A stretch of 64,000 bases of DNA from assembly GCA_943735955.1 (NCBI GenBank), contig OX030961.1, positions 1 to 64,000 of the forward strand, written 5' to 3'. Origin of the DNA: Piscicola geometra. Its lineage: Eukaryota > Annelida > Clitellata > Hirudinida > Piscicolidae. Under the pieces are notes generated by a model that saw only the letters and a program-made list of their open reading frames with translations, did no database searches and was not told where the DNA came from. This document shows positions 28,606 to 46,200 of this stretch, in pieces; positions within the stretch are counted from its first letter, which is position 1, and the number at the start of each line of letters is the position of its first letter. A program made the translations under genes and the position numbers.

Positions 28606-30221
28606 GCCTATTTACATATATTGCATATTTACATATGTTGCATATATACATATATTGCATATTTTCTTATATTGCATAATTACATATATTGCATATTTAC
28701 ATATATTGCATATTTACATATATTGCATATTTACATATATTTCATGTTTTCATATATTGCATATTTACATATATTGCATATTTACATATATTGCATATTT
28801 AAATATATTGCATATTTACATATATTGCATATTTACATATATTGCATCTTTACATATATTGCATATTTAAATTATACTGCATATTTACACATATTGCATA
28901 TTTACATATATTGCATATTTACATATATTGCATATTTACATATATTGCATATTTACATATTATGCATTTATACATATATTGCATATTTACATATATTGCA
29001 TCTTTACATATATTGCATATTTACATATATTGCATCTTTACATATATTGCATATTTAAATTATACTGCATATTTACACATATTGCATATTTACATATATT
29101 GCATATTTACATATATTGCATCTTTACATATATTGCATATTTACATATATTGCATATTTACATATATTGCATATTTACATATATTGCATATTTACATATA
29201 TTGCATATTTACATATATTGCATATTTACATATATTGCTTATTTACATATATTGCATATTTACATATATTACATATTTACATATATTGCATATTTACATA
29301 TATTGCATATTTACATATATTGCATATTTACATATATTGCATATTTACATATATTGCATATTTACATATATTGCATATTTACATAAATTGCATATTTACA
29401 TATATTGCATATTTACATATATTGCATATTTACATATATTGCATATTTACATATATTGCATATTTACATATATTGCATATTTACATATATTGCATATTTA
29501 CATATATTGCATATTTACATATATTGCATATTTACATATATTGCATATTTACATATATTGCATATTTACATATATTGCATATTTACATATATTGCATATT
29601 TACATATATTGCATATTTACATATATTGCATATTTACATATATTGCATATTTACATATATTGCATATTTACATAAATTGCATATTTACATATATTGCATA
29701 TTTACATATATTGCATATATTTATATATTGCATATTTACATATATTTCATATTTACATATATTGCATATTTACATATATTGCATATTTACATATATTGCA
29801 TATTTACATATATTGCATATTTACATATAATGCATATTTACATATATTGCATATTTACATATATTGCATATTTACGTATATTGCATATTTACATGTATTG
29901 CATATTTACATATATTGCATATTTGCATATATTGCATATTTACATATATTGCATATTTACATATATTGCATATTTACATATATTGCATATTTACATATAT
30001 TGCATCTTTACATATATTGCATATTTACATATATTGCATATTTACATTTATTGCATATTTACATATATTGCATATTTACATATATTGCATATTCACATAT
30101 ATTGCATATTTACATATATTGCATATATACATATATTGCATATTTACATATATTGCATATTTACATATATTGCATATTTACGTATATTGCATATTCACAT
30201 GTATTGCATATTTACATATAA
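28606..30221. repeat. 1,617-bp tandem duplication, copy 1
   Basis: Rare variants recur exactly 1,617 bp later: TTTCATGTTTTC (C at 28,743 and 30,360), the 18-bp monomers (28,869 and 30,486; 29,057 and 30,674) and the 3' TACGTA/ACATGTATTG cluster. 1,617 is 95 x 17 + 2, and the extra two bases are the two 18-bp monomers inside. A small difference is TTTTCTTATATTG near 28,664 against TTTTCATATATTG in copy 2. Confidence 0.85.
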
Positions 30222-31737
30222 TGCATATTTACATATATTGCATATTTACATATGTTGCATATATACATATATTGCATATTTTCATATATTGCATAATTAC
30301 ATATATTGCATATTTACATATATTGCATATTTACATATATTGCATATTTACATATATTTCATGTTTTCATATATTGCATATTTACATATATTGCATATTT
30401 ACATATATTGCATATTTAAATATATTGCATATTTACATATATTGCATATTTACATATATTGCATCTTTACATATATTGCATATTTAAATTATACTGCATA
30501 TTTACACATATTGCATATTTACATATATTGCATATTTACATATATTGCATATTTACATATATTGCATATTTACATATTATGCATTTATACATATATTGCA
30601 TATTTACATATATTGCATCTTTACATATATTGCATATTTACATATATTGCATCTTTACATATATTGCATATTTAAATTATACTGCATATTTACACATATT
30701 GCATATTTACATATATTGCATATTTACATATATTGCATCTTTACATATATTGCATATTTACATATATTGCATATTTACATATATTGCATATTTACATATA
30801 TTGCATATTTACATATATTGCATATTTACATATATTGCATATTTACATATATTGCTTATTTACATATATTGCATATTTACATATATTACATATTTACATA
30901 TATTGCATATTTACATATATTGCATATTTACATATATTGCATATTTACATATATTGCATATTTACATATATTGCATATTTACATATATTGCATATTTACA
31001 TAAATTGCATATTTACATATATTGCATATTTACATATATTGCATATTTACATATATTGCATATTTACATATATTGCATATTTACATATATTGCATATTTA
31101 CATATATTGCATATTTACATATATTGCATATTTACATATATTGCATATTTACATATATTGCATATTTACATATATTGCATATTTACATATATTGCATATT
31201 TACATATATTGCATATTTACATATATTGCATATATTTATATATTGCATATTTACATATATTTCATATTTACATATATTGCATATTTACATATATTGCATA
31301 TTTACATATATTGCATATTTACATATATTGCATATTTACATATAATGCATATTTACATATATTGCATATTTACATATATTGCATATTTACGTATATTGCA
31401 TATTTACATGTATTGCATATTTACATATATTGCATATTTGCATATATTGCATATTTACATATATTGCATATTTACATATATTGCATATTTACATATATTG
31501 CATATTTACATATATTGCATCTTTACATATATTGCATATTTACATATATTGCATATTTACATTTATTGCATATTTACATATATTGCATATTTACATATAT
31601 TGCATATTCACATATATTGCATATTTACATATATTGCATATATACATATATTGCATATTTACATATATTGCATATTTACATATATTGCATATTTACGTAT
31701 ATTGCATATTCACATGTATTGCATATTTACATATATT
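30222..31737. repeat. 1,617-bp tandem duplication, copy 2 (minus six monomers)
   Basis: This is the direct continuation of copy 1. From the consensus run onward the offset to copy 1 falls from 1,617 to 1,515 bp (for example TACGTA at 29,875 and 31,390), a loss of 102 bp, exactly six monomers, within the homogeneous run at about 31,020-31,210. The copies diverge near 31,735, where copy 1 has ATAATGC and copy 2 continues with ATTTGCAT. Confidence 0.83.
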
Positions 31738-34330
31738 GCATATTTGCATATATTGCATATTTACATATATTGCATATTTACATATATTGCTTATTTACAT
31801 ATATTGCATATTTACATATATTGCATATTTACATATATTGCATATTTACCTATATTGCATATTTACATATATTGCATATTTACATATATTGCATATTTAC
31901 ATATATTGCATATTAACATATATTGGTTATTAACAAATATTGGATATTTACATATATTGCATCTTTACATATATTGCATATTTACATATATTGCATCTTT
32001 AAATATATTGCATATTTACATTCATTGCATATTTACATATATTGCATATTTACATATATTGCATATTTGCATATATTGCATATTTACATATAATGCATAT
32101 TTACATATATTGCATACTTACATATATTGCATATTCACATATATTGCATATTTACATATATTGCATATTTACATATATTGCATATTTACATATATTGCAT
32201 ATTTACATATATTGCATGTTTTCATATATTGCATATTTACATATATTGCATTTTAACATATATTGCATATTTACATATATTGCATATTAACATATATTGG
32301 ATATTAACATATATTGGATATTTACATATATTGCATATTTACATATATTGCATATTTACATATATTGCATATTTACATATATTGCATATTTACATATATT
32401 AAATGTTTACATATATTGCATATTTACACATATTGCATATTTACATATATTACATATTTACATTTATTGCATATTTACATATATTGCATATTTACATATA
32501 TTGCGTATTTACATATATTGCATATTTACATATATTGCATATTTACATATATTGCATATTTACATAAATTGCATATTTACATATATTGCATATTTACATA
32601 TATTGCATATATTTATATATTGCATATTTACATATATTTCATATTTACATATATTGCATATTTACATATATTGCATATTTACATATATAGCATATTTACA
32701 TATATTGCATATTTACATATAATGCATATTTACATATATTGCATATTTACATATATTGCATATTTACGTATATTACATATTTACATGTAATGCATATTTA
32801 CATATATTGCATATTTGCATATATTGCATATTTACATATAATGCATATGTACATATATTGCATCTTTACATATATTGCATATTTACATATATTGCATATT
32901 TACATATATTGCATATTTACATATATTGCATATTTACATATATTGCATATTTACATATATTGCATATTTACATATATTGCTTATTTACATATATTGCATA
33001 TTTACATATATTACATATTTACATATATTGCATATTTACATATATTGCATATTTACATATATTGCATATTTACATATATTGCATATTTACATATATTGCA
33101 TATTTACATATATTGCATATTTACATATATTGCATATTTACATATATTGCATATTTACATATATTGCATATTTACATATATTGCATATTTACATATATTG
33201 CATATTTACATATATTGCATATTTACATATATTGCATATTTACATATATTGCATATTTACATATATTGCATATTTACATATATTGCATATTTACATATAT
33301 TGCATATTTACATATATTGCATATTTACATAAATTGCATATTTACATATATTGCATATTTACATATATTGCATATATTTATATATTGCATATTTACATAT
33401 ATTTCATATTTACATATATTGCATATTTACATATATTGCATATTTACATATATTGCATATTTACATATATTGCATATTTACATATAATGCATATTTACAT
33501 ATATTGCATATTTACATATATTGCATATTTACGTATATTGCATATTTACATGTATTGCATATTTACATATATTGCATATTTGCATATATTGCATATTTAC
33601 ATATATTGCATATTTACATATATTGCATATTTACATATATTGCATATTTACATATATTGCATCTTTACATATATTGCATATTTACATATATTGCATATTT
33701 ACATTTATTGCATATTTACATATATTGCATATTTGCATATATTGCATATTTACATATATTGCATATTTACATATATTAAATGTTTACATATATTGCATAT
33801 TTACACATATTGCATATTTACATATATTACATATTTACATATATTGCATATTTACATATATTGCATAATTACATATATTGCATATTTACATATATTGCAT
33901 ATTTACATATATTGCATATTTACATATATTGAATATTTACATATATTGCATATTTACATATATTGCATATTTACATATATTGCATATTTACATATATTGC
34001 ATATTTACATATATTGCATATTTACATATATTGCATATTTACATATATTAAAAGTTTACATATATTGCATATTTACACATATTGCATATTTACATATATT
34101 GCATATTTACATATATTACATATTTACATATATTGCATATTTACATATATTGCATATTTACATATATTGCATATTTACATATATTGCATATTTACATATA
34201 TTGCATATTTACATATATTGCATATTTACATATATTGAATATTTACATATATTGCATATTTACATATATTGCATATTTACATATATTGAATATTTACATA
34301 TATTGCATATTTACATATATTGCATATTAA

Positions 34331-34909
34331 CATATATTGCATATTTACATATATTGCATATTTACATATATTGCATATTTACATATATTGCATCTTTACA
34401 TATATTGCATATTTACATATATTGCATATTTACATATAATGCATATGTACATATATTGCATCTTTACATATATTGCATATTTACATATATTGCATATTTA
34501 CATATATTGCATATTTACATATATTGCATATTTACATATATTGCATATTTACATATATTGCATATTTACATATATTGCTTATTTACATATATTGCATATT
34601 TACATATATTACATATTTACATATATTGCATATTTACATATATTGCATATTTACATATATTGCATATTTACATATATTGCATATTTACATATATTGCATA
34701 ATTACATATATTGCATATTTACATATATTGCATATTTACATATATTGCATATTTACATATATTGCATATTTACATATATTGCATGTTTTCATATATTGCG
34801 TATTTACATATATTGCATATTTACATATATTGCATATTTAAATATATTGCATATTTACATATATTGCATATTTACATATATTGCATCTTTACATATATTG
34901 CATATTTAA
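34331..34909. repeat. Three-copy segment, copy 1 (others at 36,882 and 38,363)
   Basis: A block of about 580 bp begins after a GCATATTAACATATATTGC monomer and ends at an 18-bp monomer. It contains ATATGTACATATATTGC, TTGCTTATTTAC, ATTACATATT, GCATAATTAC, GTTTTCATATATTGCG and TTTAAATATATTGC variants in fixed order. It recurs 2,551 and then 1,481 bp downstream. Both offsets equal multiples of 17 plus the number of 18-bp monomers crossed. Confidence 0.85.
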
Positions 34910-36881
34910 ATTATACTGCATATTTACACATATTGCATATTTACATATATTGCATATTTACATATATTGCATATTTACATATATTGCATATTTACATATT
35001 ATGCATTTATACATATATTGCATATTTACATATATTGCATATTTACATATATTGCATATTTACATATATTGCATATTTACATATATTACATATTTACATA
35101 TATTGCATATTTACTTATATTGCATATTTACATATATTGCATATTTACATATATTGCATATATTTATATATTGCATATTTACATATATTTCATATTTACA
35201 TATATTGCATATTTACATATATTGCATATTTACATATATTGCATATTTACATATATTGCATATTTACATATAATGCATATTTACATATATTGCATATTTA
35301 CATATATTGCATATTTACGTATATTGCATATTTACATGTAATGCATATTTACATATATTGCATATTTGCATATATTGCATATTTACATATAATGCATATG
35401 TACATATATTGCATCTTTACATATATTGCATATTTACATATATTGCATATTTACATATATTGCATATTTACATATATTGCATATTTACATATATTGCATA
35501 TTTACATATATTGCATATTTACATATATTGCATATTTACATATATTGCTGCTTTACATATATTGCATATTTACATATATTACATATTTACATATATTGCA
35601 TATTTACATATATTGCATATTTACATATATTGCATATTTACATATATTGCATATTTACATATATTGCATATTTACATATATTGCATATTTACATATATTG
35701 CATATTTACATATATTGCATATTTACATATATTGCATATTTGCATATATTGCATATTTACATATATTGCATATTTACATATATTAAATGTTTACATATAT
35801 TGCATATTTACACATATTGCATTTTTACATATATTACATATTTACATATATTGCATATTTACATATATTGCATATTTACATATATTGCATATTTACATAT
35901 ATTGCATATTTACATATATTGCATATTTACATATATTGAATATTTACATATATTGCATATTTACATATATTGCATATTTACATATATTGCATATTTACAT
36001 ATATTGCATATTTACATATATTAAAAGTTTACATATATTGCATATTTACACATATTGCATATTTACATATATTGCATATTTACATATATTACATATTTAC
36101 ATATATTACATATTTACATATATTGCATATTTACATATATTGCATATTTACATATATTGCATATTTACATATATTGCATATTTACATATATTGCATATTT
36201 ACATATATTGCATATTTACATATATTGCATATTTACATATATTGCATATTTACATATATTGCATATTTGCATATATTGCATATTTACATATATTGCATAT
36301 TTACATATATTAAATGTTTACATATATTGCATATTTACACATATTGCATATTTACATATATTACATATTTACATATATTGCATATTTACATATATTGCAT
36401 ATTTACATATATTGCATATTTACATATATTGCATATTTACATATATTGCATATTTACATATATTGAATATTTACATATATTGCATATTTACATATATTGC
36501 ATATTTACATATATTGCATATTTACATATATTGCATATTTACATATATTGCATATTTACATATATTGCATATTTACATATATTGCATATTTACATATATT
36601 AAAAGTTTACATATATTGCATATTTACACATATTGCATATTCACATATATTGCATATTTACATATATTACATATTTACATATATTGCATATTTACATATA
36701 TTGCATATTTACATATATTGCATATTTACATATATTGCATATTTACATATATTGCATATTTACATATATTGCATATTTACATATATTGAATATTTACATA
36801 TATTGCATATTTACATATATTGCATATTTACATATATTGAATATTTACATATATTGCATATTTACATATATTGCATATTAA

Positions 36882-37460
36882 CATATATTGCATATTTACA
36901 TATATTGCATATTTACATATATTGCATATTTACATATATTGCATCTTTACATATATTGCATATTTACATATATTGCATATTTACATATAATGCATATGTA
37001 CATATATTGCATCTTTACATATATTGCATATTTACATATATTGCATATTTACATATATTGCATATTTACATATATTGCATATTTACATATATTGCATATT
37101 TACATATATTGCATATTTACATATATTGCTTATTTACATATATTGCATATTTACATATATTACATATTTACATATATTGCATATTTACATATATTGCATA
37201 TTTACATATATTGCATATTTACATATATTGCATATTTACATATATTGCATAATTACATATATTGCATATTTACATATATTGCATATTTACATATATTGCA
37301 TATTTACATATATTGCATATTTACATATATTGCATGTTTTCATATATTGCGTATTTACATATATTGCATATTTACATATATTGCATATTTAAATATATTG
37401 CATATTTACATATATTGCATATTTACATATATTGCATCTTTACATATATTGCATATTTAA
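36882..37460. repeat. Three-copy segment, copy 2
   Basis: Same order of variants as 34,331-34,909, offset 2,551 bp (150 x 17 + 1). The 18-bp monomer is at 37,459, against 34,908 in copy 1. Similarity to copy 3 continues downstream past 38,000. Confidence 0.85.
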
Positions 37461-38362
37461 ATTATACTGCATATTTACACATATTGCATATTTACATATA
37501 TTGCATATTTACATATATTGCATATTTACATATATTGCATATTTACATATTATGCATTTATACATATATTGCATATTTACATATATTGCATCTTTACATA
37601 TATTGCATATTTACATATATTGCATCTTTACATATATTGCATATTTAAATTATACTGCATATTTACACATATTGCATATTTACATATATTGCATATTTAC
37701 ATATATTGCATCTTTACATATATTGCATATTTACATATGTTGCATATTTACATATATTGCATATTTACATATATTGCATATTTACATATATTGCATATTT
37801 ACATATATTGCATATTTACATATATTGCTTATTTACATATATTGCATATTTACATATATTACATATTTACATATATTGCATATTTACATATATTGCATAT
37901 TTACATATATTGCATATTTACATATATTGTATATTTACATATATTGCATATTTACATATATTGCATATTTACATATATTGCATATTTACATATATTGCAT
38001 ATTTACATATATTGCATATTCACATATATTGCATATTTACATATATTGCATATTTACATATATTGCATATTTACATATATTGCATATTTACATATATTGC
38101 ATATTTACATATATTGCATATTTACATATATTGCATATTTACATATATTGCATATTTACATATATTGCATATTTACATATATTGCATATTTACATATATT
38201 GCATATTTACATATATTGCATATTTACATATATTGCATATTTACATATATTGCATATTTACATATATTGCATATTTACATATATTGCATATTTACATATA
38301 TTGCATATTTACATATATTGCATATTTACATATATTGCATATTTACATATATTGCATATTAA

Positions 38363-38941
38363 CATATATTGCATATTTACATATATTGCATATTTACATA
38401 TATTGCATATTTACATATATTGCATCTTTACATATATTGCATATTTACATATATTGCATATTTACATATAATGCATATGTACATATATTGCATCTTTACA
38501 TATATTGCATATTTACATATATTGCATATTTACATATATTGCATATTTACATATATTGCATATTTACATATATTGCATATTTACATATATTGCATATTTA
38601 CATATATTGCTTATTTACATATATTGCATATTTACATATATTACATATTTACATATATTGCATATTTACATATATTACATATTTACATATATTGCATATT
38701 TACATATATTGCATATTTACATATATTGCATAATTACATATATTGCATATTTACATATATTGCATATTTACATATATTGCATATTTACATATATTGCATA
38801 TTTACATATATTGCATGTTTTCATATATTGCGTATTTACATATATTGCATATTTACATATATTGCATATTTAAATATATTGCATATTTACATATATTGCA
38901 TATTTACATATATTGCATCTTTACATATATTGCATATTTAA
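38363..38941. repeat. Three-copy segment, copy 3
   Basis: Offset 1,481 bp (87 x 17 + 2) from copy 2. One extra ATTACATATTTAC substitution is visible near 38,677. Downstream, the paired 18-bp monomers at 38,940/39,128 are repeated 682 bp (40 x 17 + 2) later at 39,622/39,810, giving a further local duplication. Confidence 0.84.
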
Positions 38942-40584
38942 ATTATACTGCATATTTACACATATTGCATATTTACATATATTGCATATTTACATATATT
39001 GCATATTTACATATATTGCATATTTACATATTATGCATTTATACATATATTGCATATTTACATATATTGCATCTTTACATATATTGCATATTTACATATA
39101 TTGCATCTTTACATATATTGCATATTTAAATTATACTGCATATTTACACATATTGCATATTTACATATATTGCATATTTACATATATTGCATCTTTACAT
39201 ATATTGCATATTTACATATATTGCATATTTACATATATTGCATATTTACATATATTGCATATTTACATATATTGCATATTTACATATATTGCATATTTAC
39301 ATATATTGCTTATTTACATATATTGCATATTTACATATATTACATATTTACATATATTGCATATTTACATATATTGCATATTTACATATATTGCATATTT
39401 ACATATATTGCATATTTACATATATTGCATATTTACATATATTGCATATTTACATATATTGCATATTTACATATATTGCATATTTACATATATTGCATAT
39501 TCACATATATTGCATATTTACATATATTGCATATTTACATATATTGCATATTTACATATATTGCATATTTACATATATTGCATATTTACATATATTGCAT
39601 CTTTACATATATTGCATATTTAAATTATACTGCATATTTACACATATTGCATATTTACATATATTGCATATTTACATATATTGCATATTTACATATATTG
39701 CATATTTACATATTATGCATTTATACATATATTGCATATTTACATATATTGCATCTTTACATATATTGCATATTTACATATATTGCATCTTTACATATAT
39801 TGCATATTTAAATTATACTGCATATTTACACATATTGCATATTTACATATATTGCATATTTACATATATTGCATCTTTACATATATTGCATATTTACATA
39901 TATTGCATATTTACATATATTGCATATTTACATATATTGCATATTTACATATATTGCATATTTACATATATTGCATATTTACATATATTGCTTATTTACA
40001 TATATTGCATATTTACATATATTACATATTTACATATATTGCATATTTACATATATTGCATATTTACATATATTGCATATTTACATATATTGCATATTTA
40101 CATATATTGCATATTTACATATATTGCATATTTACATATATTGCATATTTACATATATTGCATATTTACATATATTGCATATTCACATATATTGCATATT
40201 TACATATATTGCATATTTACATATATTGCATATTTACATATATTGCATATTTACATATATTGCATATTTACATATATTGCATATTTACATATATTGCATA
40301 TTTACATATATTGCATATTTACATATATTGCATATTTACATATATTGCATATTTACATATATTGCATATTTACATATATTGCATATTTACATATATTGCA
40401 TATTTACATATATTGCATATTTACATATATTGCATATTTACATATATTGCATATTTACATATATTGCATATTTACATATATTGCATATTTACATATATTG
40501 CATATTTACATATATTGCATATTTACATATATTGCATATTTACATATATTGCATATTTACATATATTGCATATTTACATATATT

Positions 40585-43169
40585 GCATATTTACATAAAT
40601 TGCATATTTACATATATTGCATATTTACATATATTGCATATATTTATATATTGCATATTTACATATATTTCATATTTACATATATTGCATATTTACATAT
40701 ATTGCATATTTACATATATTGCATATTTACATATATTGCATATTTACATATATTGCATATTTACATATATTGCATATTTACATATATTGCATATTTACGT
40801 ATATTGCATATTTACATGTATTGCATATTTACATTTATTGCATAGTTGCATATATTGCATATTTACATATATTGCATATTTACATATATTGCATATTTAC
40901 ATATATTGCATCTTTACATATATTGCATATTTACATATATTGCATATTTACATATATTGCATATTTACATTTATTGCATATTTACATATATTGCATATTT
41001 ACATATATTGCATATTCACATATATTGCATATTTACACATATTGCATATTTACATATATTGCATATTTACATATATTGCATATTTACATATATTGCATAT
41101 TTACATATTATGCATTTATACATATATTGCATATTTACATATATTGCATCTTTACATATATTGCATATTTACATATATTGCATCTTTACATATATTGCAT
41201 ATTTAAATTATACTGCATTTTTACACATATTGCATATTTACATATATTGCATATTTACATATATTGCATCTTTACATATATTGCATATTTACATATATTG
41301 CATATTTACATATATTGCATATTTACATATACTGCATATTTACATATATTGCATATTTACATATATTGCATATTTACATATATTGCTTATTTACATATAT
41401 TGCATATTTACATATATTACATATTTACATATATTGCATATTTACATATATTGCATATTTACATATATTGCATATTTACATATATTGCATATTTACATAT
41501 ATTGCATATTTACATATATTGCATATTTACATATATTGCATATTTACATATATTGCATATTTACATATATTGCATATTTACATATATTGCATATTTACAT
41601 ATATTGCATATTTACATATATTGCATATTTACATATATTGCATATTTACATATATTGTATATTTACATATATTGCATATTTACATATATTGCATATTTAC
41701 ATATATTGCATATTTACATATATTGCATATTTACATATATTGCATATTTACATATATTGCATATTTACATATATTGCATATTTACATATATTGCATATTT
41801 ACATATATTGCATATTTACATATATTGCATATTTACATATATTGCATATTTACATAAATTGCATATTTACATATATTGCATATTTACATCTATTGCATAT
41901 ATTTATATATTGCATATTTACATATATTTCATATTTACATATATTGCATATTTACATATATTGCATATTTACATATATTGCATATTTACATATATTGCAT
42001 ATTTACATATAATGCATATTTACATATATTGCATATTTACATATATTGCATATTTACGTATATTGCATATTTACATGTATTGCATATTTACATTTATTGC
42101 ATATTTGCATATATTGCATATTTACATATATTGCATATTTACATATATTGCATATTTACATATATTGCATATTTACATATATTGCATATTTACATATATT
42201 GCATATTTACATATATTGCATATTTACATTTATTGCATATTTACATATATTGCATATTTACATATATTGCATATTCACATATATTGCATATTTACATATA
42301 TTGCATATATACATATATTGCATATTTACATAAAATGCATATTTACATATATTGCATATTTACATATATTGCATATTTGCATATATTGCATATTTACATA
42401 TATTGCATATTTACATATATTGCTTATTTACATATATTGCATATTTACATATATTGCATATTTACATATATTGCATATTTACATATATTGCATCTTTACA
42501 TATATTGCATATTTACATATATTGCATATTTACATATATTGCATATTTACATATATTGCATATTTACATATATTGCATATTTACATATATTGCATATTTA
42601 CATATATTGCTTATTTACATATATTGCATATTTACATATATTACATATTTACATATATTGCATATTTACATATATTGCATATTTACATATATTGCATATT
42701 TACATATATTGCATATTTACATATATTGCATATTTACATATATTGCATATTTACATATATTGCATATTTACATATATTGCATATTCACATATATTGCATA
42801 TTTACATATATTGCATATTTACATATATTGCATATTTACATATATTGCATATTTACATATATTGCATATTTACATATATTGCATATTTACATATATTGCA
42901 TATTTACATATATTGCATATTTACATATATTGCATATTTACATATATTGCATATTTACATATATTGCATATTTACATATATTGCATATTTACATATATTG
43001 CATATTTACATATATTGCATATTTACATATATTGCATATTTACACATATTGCATATTTACATATATTGCATATTTACATATATTGCATATTTACATATAT
43101 TGCATATTTACATATATTGCATATTTACATATATTGCATATTTACATATATTGCATATTTACATATATT
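40585..43169. repeat. 2,585-bp tandem duplication, copy 1
   Basis: The order and spacing of all variants repeat after 2,585 bp (152 x 17 + 1). Unique tags found only in the two copies confirm it: GCATAGTTGCATAT (CATAG at 40,841 and 43,426) and TTTTTACACATATTG after the 18-bp monomer (41,205 and 43,790). TACGTA is at 40,798 and 43,383. Differences are isolated substitutions. Confidence 0.9.
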
Positions 43170-45070
43170 GCATATTTACATAAATTGCATATTTACATAT
43201 ATTGCATATTTACATATATTGCATATATTTATATATTGCATATTTACATATATTTCATATTTACATATATTGCATATTTACATATATTGCATATTTACAT
43301 ATATTGCATATTTACATATATTGCATATTTACATATATTGCATATTTACATATATTGCATATTTACATATATTGCATATTTACGTATATTGCATATTTAC
43401 ATGTATTGCATATTTACATTTATTGCATAGTTGCATATATTGCATATTTACATATATTGCATATTTACATATATTGCATATTTACATATATTGCATCTTT
43501 ACATATATTGCATATTTACATATATTGCATATTTACATATATTGCATATTTACATTTATTGCATATTTACATATATTGCATATTTACATATATTGCATAT
43601 TCACATATATTGCATATTTACACATATTGCATATTTACATATATTGCATATTTACATATATTGCATATTTACATATATTGCATATTTACATATTATGCAT
43701 TTATACATATATTGCATATTTACATATATTGCATCTTTACATATATTGCATATTTACATATATTGCATCTTTACATATATTGCATATTTAAATTATACTG
43801 CATTTTTACACATATTGCATATTTACATATATTGCATATTTACATATATTGCATCTTTACATATATTGCATATTTACATATATTGCATATTTACATATAT
43901 TGCATATTTACATATACTGCATATTTACATATATTGCATATTTACATATATTGCATATTTACATATATTGCTTATTTACATATATTGCATATTTACATAT
44001 ATTACATATTTACATATATTGCATATTTACATATATTGCATATTTACATATATTGCATATTTACATATATTGCATATTTACATATATTGCATATTTACAT
44101 ATATTGCATATTTACATATATTGCATATTTACATATATTGCATATTTACATATATTGCATATTTACATATATTGCATATTTACATATATTGCATATTTAC
44201 ATATATTGCATATTTACATATATTGCATATTTACATATATTGTATATTTACATATATTGCATATTTACATATATTGCATATTTACATATATTGCATATTT
44301 ACATATATTGCATATTTACATATATTGCATATTTACATATATTGCATATTTACATATATTGCATATTTACATATATTGCATATTTACATATATTGCATAT
44401 TTACATATATTGCATATTTACATATATTGCATGTTTACATAAATTGCATATTTACATATATTGCATATTTACATCTATTGCATATATTTATATATTGCAT
44501 ATTTACATATATTTCATATTTACATATATTGCATATTTACATATATTGCATATTTACATATATTGCATATTTACATATATTGCATATTTACATATAATGC
44601 ATATTTACATATATTGCATATTTACATATATTGCATATTTACGTATATTGCATATTTACATGTATTGCATATTTACATTTATTGCATATTTGCATATATT
44701 GCATATTTACATATATTGCATATTTACATATATTGCATATTTACATATATTGCATATTTACATATATTGCATATTTACATATATTGCATATTTACATATA
44801 TTGCATATTTACATTTATTGCATATTTACATATATTGCATATTTACATATATTGCATATTCACATATATTGCATATTTACATATATTGCATATATACATA
44901 TATTGCATATTTACATAAAATGCATATTTACATATATTGCATATTTACATATATTGCATATTTGCATATATTGCATATTTACATATATTGCATATTTACA
45001 TATATTGCTTATTTACATATATTGCATATTTACATATATTGCATATTTACATATATTGCATATTTACATA
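43170..45070. repeat. 2,585-bp tandem duplication, copy 2 (partial)
   Basis: This copy follows copy 1 directly and is about 1.9 kb long before the pattern leaves the copy 1 order. Copy 1 has a GCATCTTTAC monomer at about 42,490, where the equivalent position in copy 2 is canonical. Soon after, copy 2 enters the TTGGTTATTAAC block at 45,141. A few substitutions separate the copies, such as GCATGTTTACATAAATTGC near 44,432 in copy 2. Confidence 0.87.
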
Positions 45071-45129
45071 TATTGCATATTTACATATATTGCATATTTA
45101 CATATATTGCATATTTACATATATTGCAT

Positions 45130-46200
45130 ATTAACATATATTGGTTATTAACAAATATTGGATATTTACATATATTGCATATTTACATATATTGCATATT
45201 TACATATATTGCATATTAACATATATTGGATATTAACATATATTGGATATTTACATATATTGCATATTTACATATATTGCATATTTACATATATTGCATC
45301 TTTAAATATATTGCATATTTGCATTCATTGCATATTTACATATATTGCATTTTTACATATATTGCATATTTGCATATATTGCATATTTACATATATTGCA
45401 TATTTACATATATTGCTTATTTACATATATTGCATATTTACATATATTGCATATTTACATATATTGCATATTTACATATATTGCATATTTACATATATTG
45501 CATATTTACATACATTGCATATTTACATATATTGCATATTAACATATATTGGTTATTAACAAATATTGGATATTTACATATATTGCATATTTACATATAT
45601 TGCATATTTACATATATTGCATATTAACATATATTGGATATTAACATATATTGGATATTTACATATATTGCATATTTACATATATTGCATATTTACATAT
45701 ATTGCATCTTTAAATATATTGCATATTTGCATTCATTGCATATTTACATATATTGCATATTTACATATATTGCATATTTGCATATATTGCATATTTACAT
45801 ATAATGCATATTTACATATATTGCATACTTACATATATTGCAAATATAAATATATTGCATATTTACATATATTGCATATTTACATATATTGCATATTTAC
45901 ATATATTGCATATTAACATATATTGGATATTAACATATATTGGATATTTACATATATTGCATATTTACATATATTGCATATTTACATATATTGCATCTTT
46001 AAATATATTGCATATTTGCATTCATTGCATATTTACATATATTGCATATTTACATATATTGCATATTTGCATATATTGCATATTTACATATAATGCATAT
46101 TTACATATATTGCATACTTACATATATTGCATATTAACATATATTGCATATTTACATATGTTGCATATTTACATATATTGCATATTAACATATATTGGAT
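45130..46200. repeat. TTGG-bounded subrepeat cluster (408, 289 and 272 bp)
   Basis: Units bounded by GCATATTAACATATATTGG and containing TTTAAATATATTGC, TTTGCATTCATTGC, ATTTGCAT and ATACTTACAT monomers are stacked here. TTTGCATTCATTGC (G of GCATTC) occurs at 45,321, 45,729 and 46,018, with intervals 408 and 289 bp. The TTGGATATTAAC monomers at 45,634, 45,923 and 46,195 are spaced 289 and 272 bp. The 289-bp unit (17 x 17) reappears at 48,006/48,295 and 52,650/52,939. Confidence 0.82.

Larger units (their letters stand above)
27116..31900. repeat. Array B neighbourhood B3, onset of 18-bp monomers
   Basis: The first monomer of abnormal length is at about 27,117: TTTAAATTATATTGC, one base longer than the norm, followed by ATTGACACAT. 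From here on, 18-bp monomers (TTTAAATTATACTGC, then TTTACACATATTGC) recur and shift the 17-bp phase by +1 each time. The segment also holds the longest run of perfect consensus monomers and a 1,617-bp tandem duplication. Confidence 0.82.
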
